Notes under the pieces: model-generated
What the model was told of the DNA's origin: nothing
Seen by the model: only the letters and a program-made list of their open reading frames with translations
Database searches by the model: none
Shown here: positions 54,301-64,000 of the stretch, piece by piece
Layout of the letters: each line of letters begins with the position of its first letter
Numbering within the stretch: position 1 is the stretch's first letter
Assembly: GCA_001692895.1 (NCBI GenBank)
Contig: KV748240.1
Location: 124,001-188,000 of the forward strand
DNA length: 64,000 nt
Direction: 5' to 3'
Source: Cenococcum geophilum 1.58
Lineage: Eukaryota; Ascomycota; Dothideomycetes; Gloniales; Gloniaceae
Program-made: the position numbers and the translations under genes

Positions 54301-55323
54301 TTTAATATTTCCGATTCTAATATAATTAATTAATGCATTGGTTCCCCAACTAATTTTCCCATAGGAATCTTTAAAGCTTGTAAAGTATTCCTTTTTGGTC
54401 ATTAGATGCTTAGTAGCTCCTGAGTCTAATACAAAATTAGCTCCTTTTTGATTTGGTTGGGGTTTTTTATTGGTAATAAGTACCTGATCGGTATCTATTA
54501 GATCAAGATCGATTTCGAAATCGTCTTCTTCTATATTACTAGGAGGATAGTTATCACTAGTATTTATAGACACGAGAGCTTCTTGAGGTTTTAGCTTATA
54601 ATGGTGCTTGGTTTTAAAACCTTTTAGGGCCTTTTTAGGAAATAGATAAAAACAGTCCTTTATAGAATGTGTAGTTGTTCTACACTTCTTGCAGTACTTG
54701 TTTTTATGTATTTGATTTGTCTGATTGGTCCTAGGTCGTTTAGACCCTATAACTAAGGCTATTTCCTGATCTTTAGATACCTGTCTTCTAGATTCGTCTA
54801 GTAAGTTAGAAAACATGTTTTCTAAGTTAATGGTACTAGGATTGGTTCTATAAGATTGGGTAACCATTATAACAAATCCCTTATAAGGGCTGGTTAGGTT
54901 ATTTAAAACCTAAGTAATAATTACCTAATTTGGTAATTCTATGCCTTTGGCTTTCAATTGGTCGGTAAGTTGCTTTACTTTATTTAAATACTCCTCTATA
55001 GAAGAGTATTTAGATAAGGTAGTCTCAAGAAGCTCTTTGTAGATTAAGAATTCCGAGCTAAACCCTTTTGGGCTATAGAGATTTTTTAATAGTTTCCATG
55101 CTTCTAGAGCTGTTTTGGAATACCGTATTTGCAAGAGAGGTCTATCCTTAATTGTCAGCCTTATATTGGCTAAGGCTTTTTGGTTGTTTTCCCCTTTTGG
55201 GGTAACTCCTTCTTCTATAGTATTACTAAGCGATCCTTTTATGAGAAGTAATTAAACCCGAAGGCTTTAGACTTTGTAGTTGGATTGGCCAATAAGCTTT
55301 TCGATTAAGATTTTATCTAACAT
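51340..55323 (-). pseudogene. copia5 Gag-Pol polyprotein
   Basis: Minus strand, 3,984 bp (1,328 codons, a multiple of three) from ATG 55321-55323 to the stop at 51340-51342. Two long open stretches survive. 55134-54925 is Gag (MQIRYSKTALEAWKLLKNLY). 54867-54208 (219 codons) has an intact CCHC knuckle (C59, C62, H67, C72 of that stretch) and an intact protease motif VLDSGATKHL (Asp148). RT reads VDN where VDD is expected near 52300. Integrase and RNase H are recognisable by comparison with copia3. The contrast between an intact 5' half and a damaged 3' half is worth noting. Confidence 0.85.
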
Positions 55324-55723
55324 TTTATCTGCGAATAGATAAATAGAATTAAATAATAGGATTTGAACAAAATCGAATAATAGGATTTAGACAAAATCGA
55401 ATGATAGGATTTAGATAAGTAAAATAGAATGATAGGATTTAGACAAATAAAATCGAATAATAGGATTTAAACAAATAGATACGATTAAAAGAATAGATAA
55501 ACCAAATGATATACTTAAGATTCGATTAAGATTCGATCAAAATTTGACTAGAATAAAATTCAAGTGATAGTAAAATAGAGATGAAATTGACTCAAGATAT
55601 AGTTCAGATTTAATTAAAAAATTGGTTAATAATTGATTAATATTTGGTCGAGGTCAGATTTTAGAGTTTTAGTCGAAAATTGATCGAGATTTAGTTAAGG
55701 TTAGAGCAGCTAGGCTTATAACC

Positions 55724-56175
55724 TGTTAATTTGCGTAAGCGGAGGTCGGAGGACGATAGGGTGAACGATGTAGTAAAGTAAGTGAAGTGGATGAACTTAA
55801 TGCAATTTATGATGTCTATCTGCGGAGGATCGAGTCTCTATATACCTGGAAGACCCTAGTTCTAGAACGTCTACGTTCCGCCTCGTATTCTGATACGTTA
55901 CCTGATACGCTAGGTAATACGTTACCTAACACACTAGGTGATATGTTACCTGATACACTAGGTAATACGTTACCTGACACACTAGGTGATACGTTACCTA
56001 ATATACTAGGTGATACGTTACCTGATACACTAGCTGATACACTGGCTGATACCATCTGATACACTAGCTGATACACTAGCTGATACTATCTGATACACCG
56101 CGTAAAGCCGTAGGGTTCTTCTAGGGTGTTCTTATGTAATGCTTACATAAGCAACATCAGAGATCATCATTGACA
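55724..56175 (-). repeat. copia5 5' LTR
   Basis: 452 bp, TGTTAATTTGCG...CATTGACA on the plus strand, same length as the partner LTR. Confidence 0.9.
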
Positions 56176-58319
56176 ATACCTAAAATTAAATTAGGGGGGT
56201 AAATTTATAAATAAAAGGTTTAAAGGAGCCTGCTTTACATACGGTATTATTTAGCAATATTTAGCTGCTTATACCTATAAACAAAATAGGTTAATAGAAC
56301 GAATAAATAGAATAATACTAGAAAAGGTACGCTGTATTTTATTTACTGTAAAACTACTAAAGAACCTTTAGGGGGAAGCAGTAAGTATAGTAGTTTACCT
56401 ATATAATAGGACTCCATATAGTTAATTGCAATTCAAAACACCTTATAAAGCACTTTATAATACAAAACCAGATATTACAAATATTAAAGTATTTAGATTA
56501 ATTACGTATTATAAAAACAAAGCTAAAGGACTTAAAAAACCCGAGCCTAGAGCTAAAAAGGCGATATTACTTAGATTTGGAAGTAATCTTTACAGATTAT
56601 ATAACATAGATTCAAAAAGGTTTACTTAGGCTAGAGATGTTAAAATACTAAAAAACCAGTTTTATAATTTTAATGCTAGCAAAGAAGCCGACCTAGAAGT
56701 CAATAAAAATAGTCTATTTAATTTAAACGAAAGAGATAAACAGATAAATAAATAAAATTAAGCTATTAAATAAAATTAAGCTACTAAATAAAATCAATCT
56801 GTTAAACAAAATTAATCTATTAGACAAAACCAATCTGCCACACAAAATTAAACCAGATAAAATTAAATATTAAGGATAAATTAATCTAGTAAATTAGAGG
56901 ATGATAATATAGATAAACTAGCTCTTTTAGGAACCAATTAAAATGAACCAAGGTCCTATAGAGAAGCTATAAAATTGCCTAATTGGCTAAATTGGCAAAC
57001 AGTAATGGGTGTAGAAATCGATTAACTTAAAAAACAAAAGACCTAGAATATTGTTAATTTACTACCTAATAATAAAAAGGCTCTAAAAACTTAATGGGTA
57101 TATAAGATTAAAACAGATTAAAATAACTAAATAATTAAATATAAAGCCAGATGGGTAGTAAAAGGCTTTAGTTAGCAATATGGCATAGATTATAAAGAAA
57201 CCTTCGCAAATACTTGCCGCCTAGAAGTGTACAAAATGCTACTATATTTAGCAGCTTACTATAATTAGGAAATAGTATAATAGGACTTTAAAAATGCGTT
57301 TACGCATGCTAATATAGATAAGGAGCTATATATAGAACAACTAGAAGGTGTTACTGCAATACCAAATAAGGTATATAAATTGAATAAAGCTCTATATGGC
57401 CTAAAACAATCACCAAGAATATGGTATAACCACCTAGCAAATAACCTTAAAAAAGAAGGATTTTATCCTATCTTTACAGATTAGGCAGTATTTAAAAATA
57501 ATACACTAGGCATTATAATAATCTGCCATATAGACGATCTACTAGTATTTGGCCTAAATATTAAATAAATAAATAAAATCCAAACAAAACTAGGCAAAGA
57601 CCTAGAATTGACAAATTTGGGACCAGTTTCCTATTTCCTAGGTATAGAAATTACTAGAGATCGCAAAAATTATATTATAAAATTAAACCAAAAGAAATAC
57701 ACCTAAAATATCTTATAAAGGTTTAATAAATAAAATCTAAATCCAGTATCTGTTAATTTGCGTAAGCGGAGGTCGGAGGACAACAGGGTGAACGATGTAG
57801 TGAAGTAAGTGAAGTGGATGAACTTGATGCAATTGATGATGTCTATCTGCGGAGGATCGAGTCTCTATATACCTGGAAGACCCTAGTTCCGGAACGTCTA
57901 CGTTCCGCCTCGTATTCTAATACGTTACCTAATACGCTAGGTGATACGTTACCTGACACACTAGGTGATACGTTACCTGATACACTAGGTGATACGTTAC
58001 CTAACACACTAGGTGATACGTTACCTAATACACTAGGTAATACGTTACCTAATATACTAGCTAATACACTAGCTAATACCATCTAATACACCGCGTAAAG
58101 CCGTAGGGTTCTTCCAGGGTGTTCTTATGTAATGCTTACATAAGCAACATCAGAGATCATCATTGACAGTATCTACCCCTGGAATTATTGGCTTAAAATA
58201 AAAAAGAATACAGATTAGGCCTCTCCTAAAGATATAAAACAGTATTAATAAAAAGTAGGAAGCCTAATATACTTATCTATAAAGACTAGGCCTGATATAG
58301 CCTATAACGTAAATACCTG
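56176..58319 (+). mobile_element. Copia fragment copia6 (integrase to RT)
   Basis: Plus-strand copia interior from the integrase core (near the GGEF motif) to mid-RT/RNase H, equivalent to about 46590-48305 of copia3. A solo LTR at 57751-58168 interrupts it. Both ends are abrupt junctions with other LTRs. Confidence 0.85.
56176..58319 (+). pseudogene. copia6 integrase-RT pseudogene
   Basis: Follows the copia3 frame: end of the integrase core (IERINRIILEKVRCILF-type sequence near 56300), an open 67-codon stretch at 56426-56629 in the integrase C-terminal region, the repeated Lys/Ile/Asn linker at about 56745-56870, and RT from about 57070 with HIDDLLVFG near 57530, so both catalytic Asp codons survive. 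Stops occur at former Gln codons. Split by the solo LTR after the FNKxNLNPVS region. Confidence 0.78.
57751..58168 (-). repeat. Solo copia LTR in copia6
   Basis: 418 bp with a perfect target duplication GTATC (57746-57750 and 58169-58173). The copia6 frame resumes exactly on the other side. Confidence 0.92.
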
Positions 58320-59212
58320 TGTTAATAATAAACTCTGATATTGCTTATATAAGCATTACATAAGAACCCTAGAAGAACCCTACGGCTTTACGCGGTGTAT
58401 TAGATGGTATCAGCTAGTGTATTAACTAGCGTATCAGATAGTATCAGCTAGTGTATTAGGTAACGTATTACCTAGTATATTAGGTAACGTATTACCTAGT
58501 GTATTAGGTAACGTATTACCTAGTATTATTAGGTAACGTATTACCTAGTATTAGGTAACGTATACCTAGTGGTAATTAGGTAAGTATTACCTAGTATATT
58601 AGGTAACGTATTACCTAGTATATTAGGTACGTATTACCTAGTATATTAGGTAATGTATTACCTAGTATATTATAGGTAACGTATTACCTAGTATATATTA
58701 GGTAATGTATTACCTAGTAAATTAGGTAACGTATTACCTAGTATATTTAGGTAATGTATTACCTAGTATATTAAGGTAAATGTATTTACCTAGTATTATT
58801 AGGTAATGTATATTACCTATAGTATATTAGGTAATGTATTACCTAGTATATTAAGGTAATGTATTACCTAGTATATTAAGGTAATGTATTACCTAGTATA
58901 TTATAGGTAATTGTATTAGTATTACCTAGTATATTAGGTAATGTATTTACCTAGTATATTAGGTAATGTATTACCTAGTATATTAGGTAATGTATTACCT
59001 AGTATATTAGGTAATGTATTACCTAGTATATTAGGTAATGTATTAGAATACGAGATAGAACGTAGACGTTTTGGAACTAGGGTCTTCCAGGTATATAGAG
59101 ACTCGATCCCCCGTAAATAGACATTATCAATTGCATTAAGTTTATCCACTTCACTTACTTTACTACATCGTTTACCCTGTCGTCCTCCAACCTTTACTTA
59201 CCTAAATTAACA
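58320..59212 (+). repeat. Copia LTR with giant minisatellite
   Basis: 893 bp, about twice the usual length. 58440-59045 consists of roughly two dozen units of the form GTATTACCTAGTATATTAGGTAAC with many small indels. Normal LTR ends are present (TGTTAATAATAAA... and AAATTAACA). No target duplication (ACCTG and AGAAT). Confidence 0.88.
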
Positions 59213-59575
59213 AGAATTGCCAAGTTAGGTGATTGTTGCTTGGGTTTTAAATAACCTAACCAGTCCTTACAAGGGATTTGTTATAATGGTTACCTAATCT
59301 TATAGAACCAATTCTAGTACTATTAATTTAGAAACCCTATTTTCTAACTTATTAGACGAATCTAAAAGACAGGTATCTAAAGATTAGGAAATAGCCTTGG
59401 TTATAGGGTCTAGACGACCTAGGACTAATTAGACAAATTAAATACATAAAAATAAGTACTGTAAGAAGTGTAGAATAACTACGCATTCTACAAAGGACTA
59501 TTTTTATCTATTTTCTAAAAAGGCCCCAAAAGGCTTCAAAACTAAGCGCCAATATGAGCCAAAACCGTCGTCGTC
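59213..59575 (+). pseudogene. Copia gag fragment copia7
   Basis: Matches copia3 at about 45297-45650: the VLNNLTSP region, SYRTNSSTINLE, the Ser/Arg stretch and the CCHC knuckle (about 59455-59500). It ends abruptly at 59575 where GC-richer unrelated sequence begins. Confidence 0.82.
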
Positions 59576-60364
59576 TCCCCCTTCGCTCCTCCGTCGTCGT
59601 TGCTAGGGCCCCCCTAGCTATATAGCCCCTACGGACACGTTACCAGACGCCAAATACTAGACATATTACAACCTCTACTACAACTAGTCTACAGCCATTG
59701 CGCTGTAGACGACCTCCACTACAACCTGTCTACAGCTATTAAGCTGCAGACGACCTCTACCGCAACCACTACCACTACCACTACCGCTACAATATACCAT
59801 ACAACACCGCACTATAGGCGTACCGCAGATGCGTAGATAGGGTAGCTACAGCAGGGGGGAGAGGGGAGGGGGGCTGGCCCGTGTTACTTTAGTACGTAAA
59901 ATATAAGGTATATAGGCGAATTGGTGTTTATACCCTATACAAGACAACCTTGTAAAAAAATTTCCTACTAGGGTGGGTTTATATAGCAAGGTTCGCCCTT
60001 ATAAAATACCATTAATAGCCTACTTTTAAGGAGAGTAGCTATTAATTACTAATTCCCTACCTATTCTTAAGTAAGGAGAAGAAATAGGTTACATTACCGA
60101 AAAAGTCGTATAGGAATAACTGGTAGTTGTTTCTAAGCTGGCAAACTATAAAGATCCCTTTGTTTTTATATGCAAAATGTTACTAAATCTATCTTTTAGA
60201 GCGCTTTTTCTACTCTAGGAACGGCAGAATACAGCAGAAATAGATAAAAGAGCCAGGATTTCTTTATTTCCTTAGTGCAAACTAAATATTAGAGAGCAAA
60301 ATACTAGGATAAAACTCCCCTAGCACTTAAAACCGGGCCAGAGTATCCACTTAGTTACTAGTGC
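59576..60364. other. Unidentified GC-richer segment
   Basis: Starts with C-rich sequence (GTCGTCGTCTCCCCC), then a 41-bp tandem repeat (59670-59767), a CCACTA microsatellite (59765-59792), a purine run (about 59850-59875) and AT-rich sequence. No frame or known family recognised. Low RIP signature in its first 300 bp. It leads into a 3' end resembling family II. Confidence 0.5.
59670..59767. repeat. 41-bp tandem repeat, about 2.4 units
   Basis: Unit begins ACCTCYACYACAAC; each complete unit contains an inverted pair CTACAGC and GCTGTAG or GCTGCAG, so each could form a small hairpin. Confidence 0.7.
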
Positions 60365-60460
60365 ATGTTAAGCTGCCTTAGAAGGATTTATATATATAGG
60401 ACTATAGCGCCATAGCCTACGAAGGCGCGCGGCATTGAAATCCGTCCTTTTTTATTGGTT
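60365..60460 (+). mobile_element. Family II-like 3' end
   Basis: Shares with family II the tail block AAGCTGCCT, GGATTTATATATATAGGACT and the degraded palindrome CTATAGCGCCATAG, then diverges and ends in TCCTTTTTT. Upstream sequence is different, so this may be a separate retroposon that uses the same 3' end. Confidence 0.6.
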
Positions 60461-60461
60461 A

Positions 60462-61580
60462 CATTGGCGAGGATTTTTATTAGCGAACCCCACTAAAAGC
60501 TCCTCGTCCCACCAACACTAATCTAAATTTATTACTTTTTGATTATGGGGAGGCACGCTACTGACGTTGATAAAGCTGTCTTCTTAACCCACTTACTTTA
60601 TGTCTATTAAGCTGAAGCTGCGCGTAGAGCAGGGCTTGCTAAATCAACTACTATAGATATTAAAAATGCCTCCGTAGAGGTCTAAATCCAGTACAACAAA
60701 AAGGGCCTCCCTCCCCCTATAATTTAAGAGCAAGTGGAGCAAATTAAGCGTAAAAAAGGCAGTGGGGCCTTTAAGAAGATTATAGATAAAGAGGTTATTA
60801 AGTTAATGGAAGCTTATACGTTGAATAAAACATAAAGAAAGAAGCTATAGCATATTATTACTAAGGAAGAGGGCTTTTTTAATATCCACCATAGAATAAT
60901 TAAGAAGAAGTTATAGGCCCGTGGCCTCCGCCAAGCAAAGTCTATAAAGAAGCTAAGTCTTACAGATATCTAAAGAGCTTAATAGTATGAGGTGGCGTTG
61001 TTACGGAAGGACTAGGGGATAGAAGAGTGGCGGAAGGTTATTTTCTCTAACGAAGCCTCTATTATTATCTCCGTAAAATATAGTATATAAAATATCTCAC
61101 GGTGAATAGGAGATAAGGAGAGATATTACCCGGATTGTATTAAACGGCGGTATAATAACTACTCAGAGGCTATGTTTTGGGGGTGCTTTATATATAATTA
61201 TAAAGGGCCTTGCTATATCTACTATAAAGAAACGGAGGAATAAAAGGAGGTAAATAAGGTAGAGATGAAACGGATAAATAAGGAAGAGATAGAAGCTGAG
61301 TGCCGTGCAGCTTTTAATACTTAAGAAAAAGAGAAAGAAAAGAAATGGGATAAGAAGGGGCAGAAGTGGCCTACACAACGTGCTTCTTAGGAGGTCTTTT
61401 AGAAGAAGAATATGTTTAAAAAGGGGGCATTACAAGGTAGAGTTAATAATCTACGTTATACGTACGAAGTCCTTAAGCTAAAGCTAATTCCTTATTGGAA
61501 GGAACTTATGCTCTAACGCTATAATCCAGACACTTTTAAATGCGATTAACTTCCTTATGTTTTTTAATAGGATAACGCTC
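60462..61580 (+). mobile_element. Tc1/mariner-type DNA transposon, 3'-truncated
   Basis: Begins CATTGGCGAGGATTTTTA after a TA dinucleotide (60460-60461), the expected Tc1/mariner target. The transposase follows at 60545. Gypsy3 cuts it at 61580, so the second terminal repeat is not visible and the first is assigned by position only. Confidence 0.72.
60545..61580 (+). pseudogene. Tc1/mariner transposase (DDE), RIP-inactivated
   Basis: Single frame without shifts for 345 codons from ATG 60545 (MGRHATDVDKAVFLTHLLYV). Stops fall at positions that were almost all CAA or CAG, the plainest RIP record in the window. N-terminal DNA-binding part: KSTTIDIKNASVEV then KRKKGSGAFKKIIDKEVI. The catalytic domain has IFSNEASI, where the first Asp is now Asn, YNNYSEAMFWGCFIYNYKGP, and a final QQDNA-type motif holding the second Asp immediately before the gypsy3 LTR. 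The remaining ~70-100 codons with the third acidic residue are lost from view. Family features point to fungal Tc1-like transposases. Not functional. Confidence 0.82.
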
Positions 61581-61747
61581 TGTCACGGGACGGGCGCAGT
61601 GGCTACAAGACGTTGCGCGATCGATCGTAAGGGTCAAGGGCGTAAGGAGGTGATATACCTACGCGTAGCTGACATAAGCTGTACGCGAGGTGTACGCGAG
61701 AGCACGGGGCTCTCCTATGGAGGCCCCTGCGGTAGGGTTCTGTGACA
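61581..61747 (-). repeat. gypsy3 3' LTR
   Basis: 167 bp with 6-bp inverted ends TGTCAC/GTGACA. Relatively GC-rich. Left flank CGCTC is the presumed target duplication; its partner would be beyond the window. Confidence 0.75.
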
Positions 61748-61760
61748 CTACCCCCCCTCC
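61748..61760 (-). promoter_or_regulatory. gypsy3 polypurine tract
   Basis: On the minus strand GGAGGGGGGGTAG sits directly before the 3' LTR. Confidence 0.7.
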
Positions 61761-61911
61761 TATAGAGGCGGAGCTCTGGCGACGCTGTGGTTACTATATA
61801 TATATAGAAGGGACACTTAGGGTATAGAAAAGAAGAAAGGGGGGTATCGCTAAAGGCTTAAAACAACGTTATGTAATAAGGCTTAGCATCTAAGAATCTG
61901 ACTAATTAGAT

Positions 61912-61934
61912 AACTTTAACCGCCGGTTAAAGTT
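61912..61934 (-). other. gypsy3 3' UTR hairpin
   Basis: Arms AACTTTAACC and GGTTAAAGTT (10 bp, perfect) with a 3-nt loop, 164 nt before the 3' LTR. In the element's sense it is preceded by AGATGTCTAGG and followed by TCTAATTAGT, as in gypsy2 at 38853-38900. Confidence 0.7.
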
Positions 61935-62089
61935 CCTAGACATCTTAACGATATTCTAGTTACGTAATCGCACTTTACCACAATCTAACGGCAATCTAAC
62001 GGCAATTTACCCCTATGTGGTAATATACAACGGTTTAACTCTATAAGGGCTCCTATAGAGGATTAGGTATAAAATCTCTGCTTAGGCCC

Positions 62090-64000
62090 GGTTTCTATAG
62101 GTTCGCGTAGTAAAAGTCGCTAATTAGATCCTTTACATTTTCGAAGTCTTCCCATAGTTGCCATTCTAGCTAATTTATGTTGAATCCTGTGTATATAGCT
62201 CTGTAGTAGAGCCATCGTCCTCTGCCTTTGCTAAAGTATTTAGAGTCGATAATTTGTTTAACGGTCTACTCCTTGTGGTTCTTGTCTTCGTTCTTATCTC
62301 AGATTAGTACTAGTAGGGGTTTAGGCTATATTTGCCCCGGTAAGGGGTTAGGCTAATAAAGGTGTAGTAGCCATGGGTGAAATATAGGCTATATCCCGCG
62401 GGTGGCTAGGGCAGGCGGGAGCTCTAGCTTATATACGGCTCCCCTGTTAATGACTTATTTAATTAGGTAGGGGCTAAGGTTCTTATAATCGAGTGACTTT
62501 ATAGGCCTCTGCGTAAAGATATTGCGTATATTTAGCTATACCCAGTCGCCAACACGCATCTCCGGTAGTGGCGTTCTATAACAGTCGGCGAAATAAGCCT
62601 ACTTTGCTTAAGCCCAGGCCATTTCTCCCTTATAGTAGTTAAGTGGATTTTTTATATAGTCTATATACTAGTTAGTAAATAGCATCTTAAGGCGTTTTCT
62701 ATATAGCAGTTTCTTATTAATAGGTTCTAGTGGTTCTATGCCGGATTAGGGGTAATATCCCTTATTCACGAAGAACGGGGTAAGTCCTATAGTAGTTAAG
62801 ACGTGGTTATTCGCTGCGAATTTACCTAGTAGGAGGTAATCTACCTAGTTATCTTAACTATAGGCGACTACCTATCGTAGGTACGCTTTTATACTAGCAT
62901 TAGCGTTTTCTAATTGCCAAGTAGTTTCGTAATAAAAGGATATAGATATCTTAACGGAGATGCTAAGGCGTTAGCAGATTCGTCTCCATATATTAGAGCC
63001 AAACTATATGCTTTAGTCGGATGTAATCGAGTTAGGTAACCCATATAATCGGTAGATTTCGCGGAGGAAGGCGTTAGTAATATTACTAATGGCTACGCCT
63101 TCGGTATAACGGAACCTTATAGCGAGAACTACGATGGGTTCGTCAATGGGCTAGGTGTGTAGGAAATGCAAGTATAAAAGTCAACAACGTAATAATAACT
63201 GGTGGAGTGGTTGCCTAATAGATTAACTCTAATTATATTCTGAGAATTACTACAAGGAAGGAACTATCTAGGTAGGGACTAAGGGTCCTTAAATACATGA
63301 CCGTACTTCTATGAAATCCTTCTTATACGTGATGTACGTCTTATACGTAAGGTACGTAAGTTCCTCTTATTTCTCTTGTTTAATACGTAGCATATTATAT
63401 GACCTTGGTTACTATTCCTCGTCATATGGTTCTATCGGCTCCATTCTAGACCGTGCCTAAATTAACTAACTAGCTTCTTCCGTTTCTTCTCTAAGTAGTT
63501 ATAACATTATACTTAAAGCGTCCGTAATACTATCTCCCTCCTCTTTATCTTCGTCCTTAAAGATTTAAAACATCTCTAAGTCGTTTACTAGAGGTGTAAT
63601 ATCCGTTTGATTAATTTGGCTAATATTATTGCTTATTATACCTAAAGCAATTTCTTCTTTATACGCCCAACGTTGTGCTCGCACTGTTGCTGCAATATTG
63701 TCTTTTAGTAAGATTATGCCGTCTCCGTATTCTTGTTGTTTAAAAGAGGGGTTGGTTTATATTGCGTTAGCGAACCTATCTTTATAATAACCGTCCTCTT
63801 GCTCGGAGTGTACTAAAGCGAATATTTGTTCGTCCTATGATGTTCGCTCTACTTCTAATGCTAAATATGCGCGACCTATTACTCTTAATAGTCGTCTGGT
63901 TCCTTAATTAATTTGTCTTAGGGTTTTATATTTAATCTACTGCTGCGCAGCTAGATGGTAAACTATTATAAGCCCTTGCTAAGTTGGAACGTTCCCGTAA
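62090..64000 (-). pseudogene. gypsy3 Pol C-terminal part: integrase and chromodomain
   Basis: Read on the minus strand. About 63110-62640 is the integrase catalytic domain: IYRLYGLPNSITSD (second catalytic Asp), a degraded HPETDGQTERANA stretch, NASIKAYLR, then KFAANNHV and TPFFVNKGYYP. 62640-62380 is the C-terminal integrase region (MRVGDWV, FHPWLLHLY-type sequence). 62290-62110 is a chromodomain-like end: EWTVKQIIDSKYF, then RWLYYRAIYTGFN and LEWQLWEDFENV. Upstream of 63230 the frame continues with unrecognised sequence that may be the RNase H-integrase connection or gag-like. Stops at Gln/Trp codons. In chromoviruses this C-terminal module targets integration to heterochromatin. Confidence 0.75.

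Larger units (their letters stand above)
50139..56175 (-). mobile_element. Ty1/copia element copia5, full structure
   Basis: Minus strand: 5' LTR 55724-56175, primer site, leader, gag-pol (55323-51340), 3' UTR, 3' LTR 50139-50590. A solo LTR (50604-51130) sits in its 3' UTR 13 bp from the LTR. Flanking 5-mers TAACC and ATACC differ; its 3' LTR is shared with fragment copia4. It holds the best-preserved Gag-protease region in the window. Confidence 0.9.
61581..64000 (-). mobile_element. Ty3/gypsy chromovirus gypsy3, 3' part
   Basis: Minus-strand LTR element inserted in the transposase, with the 3' LTR at the left and the interior running past the window edge. Its LTR (167 bp, TGTCAC...GTGACA) is unrelated to that of gypsy1/2, yet it shares a 3' UTR hairpin with gypsy2. 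Moderate RIP damage. Confidence 0.82.

Noticed and set aside
61163-61378. Hydrophobic open frame on the minus strand
   Set aside because: Antisense to the transposase acidic/basic region; the apparent membrane segments are complements of Lys/Glu codons.
61557-61745. 62-codon open frame near the right end
   Set aside because: It runs from the transposase end through the gypsy3 LTR and matches neither reading frame.

Overview
The window is a solid block of nested, decayed transposable elements from what looks like a filamentous ascomycete (Pezizomycotina). I found no host gene, rRNA or complete tRNA gene. The main clue to the organism is repeat-induced point mutation (RIP). Reading frames of chromoviral Ty3/gypsy, Ty1/copia, Tad1-like LINE and Tc1/mariner elements can be followed for hundreds of codons, but CAA/CAG glutamine codons have become TAA/TAG and catalytic GAC/GAT codons have become AAC/AAT. 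These are C-to-T changes on either strand. The lineage is inferred from this and from the element families; the species cannot be named.

Layout. 1-4556: a Tad1-like LINE carrying a small LTR element (TRIM) at 1006-1448. 4557-5178: AT-rich filler, a solo gypsy LTR and a scrap of copia LTR. 5179-13217: chromovirus gypsy1, split by LINE copy 2 (8603-11372) and cut at its 3' end by full-length LINE copy 3 (13218-18760). 18781-25328: an old copia LTR with internal sequence on both sides, into which a complete copia element (19582-25072) inserted. 25329-28763: an ORF1-only LINE-like retroposon (family II, copy A) with copy B inside it in inverse orientation. 28765-31002: copia LTR scrap and the 5' end of LINE copy 4. 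31003-39313: gypsy2, with family II copy C in its integrase. 38458-42539: a perfect 2,041-bp tandem duplication. 42168-44109: family II copy D, a LINE scrap and a chimeric LTR. 44110-59575: a thicket of copia elements and solo LTRs. 59576-60461: an unidentified GC-richer stretch. 60462-61580: a Tc1/mariner element truncated by gypsy3 (61581-64000, minus strand), which runs off the window.

What stands out. (1) The 443-bp TRIM has a 14-nt primer-binding site perfectly complementary to its own LTR, and the gypsy elements show a similar 10-nt arrangement; both look like Tf1-type self-priming. (2) Family II is an ORF1-only retroposon with a poly(A) tail and no reverse transcriptase, comparable in layout to mammalian HAL1. 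(3) Two different gypsy families share a hairpin in an almost identical ~50-nt block upstream of the 3' LTR. (4) Copia LTRs carry a minisatellite built from alternating 12-mers that is open on both strands, which explains many spurious short ORFs. (5) Copia appears to be primed by a cleaved tRNA resembling tRNA-Ile(UAU).

Target-site duplications give an insertion order in several places: copia LTR scrap, then gypsy1, then LINE 2; old copia LTR, then copia1; family II A, then B; LINE 1, then TRIM. Coordinates of element ends supported by target duplications are exact to within a few bases; domain and pseudogene limits are approximate, because frames were followed by eye.
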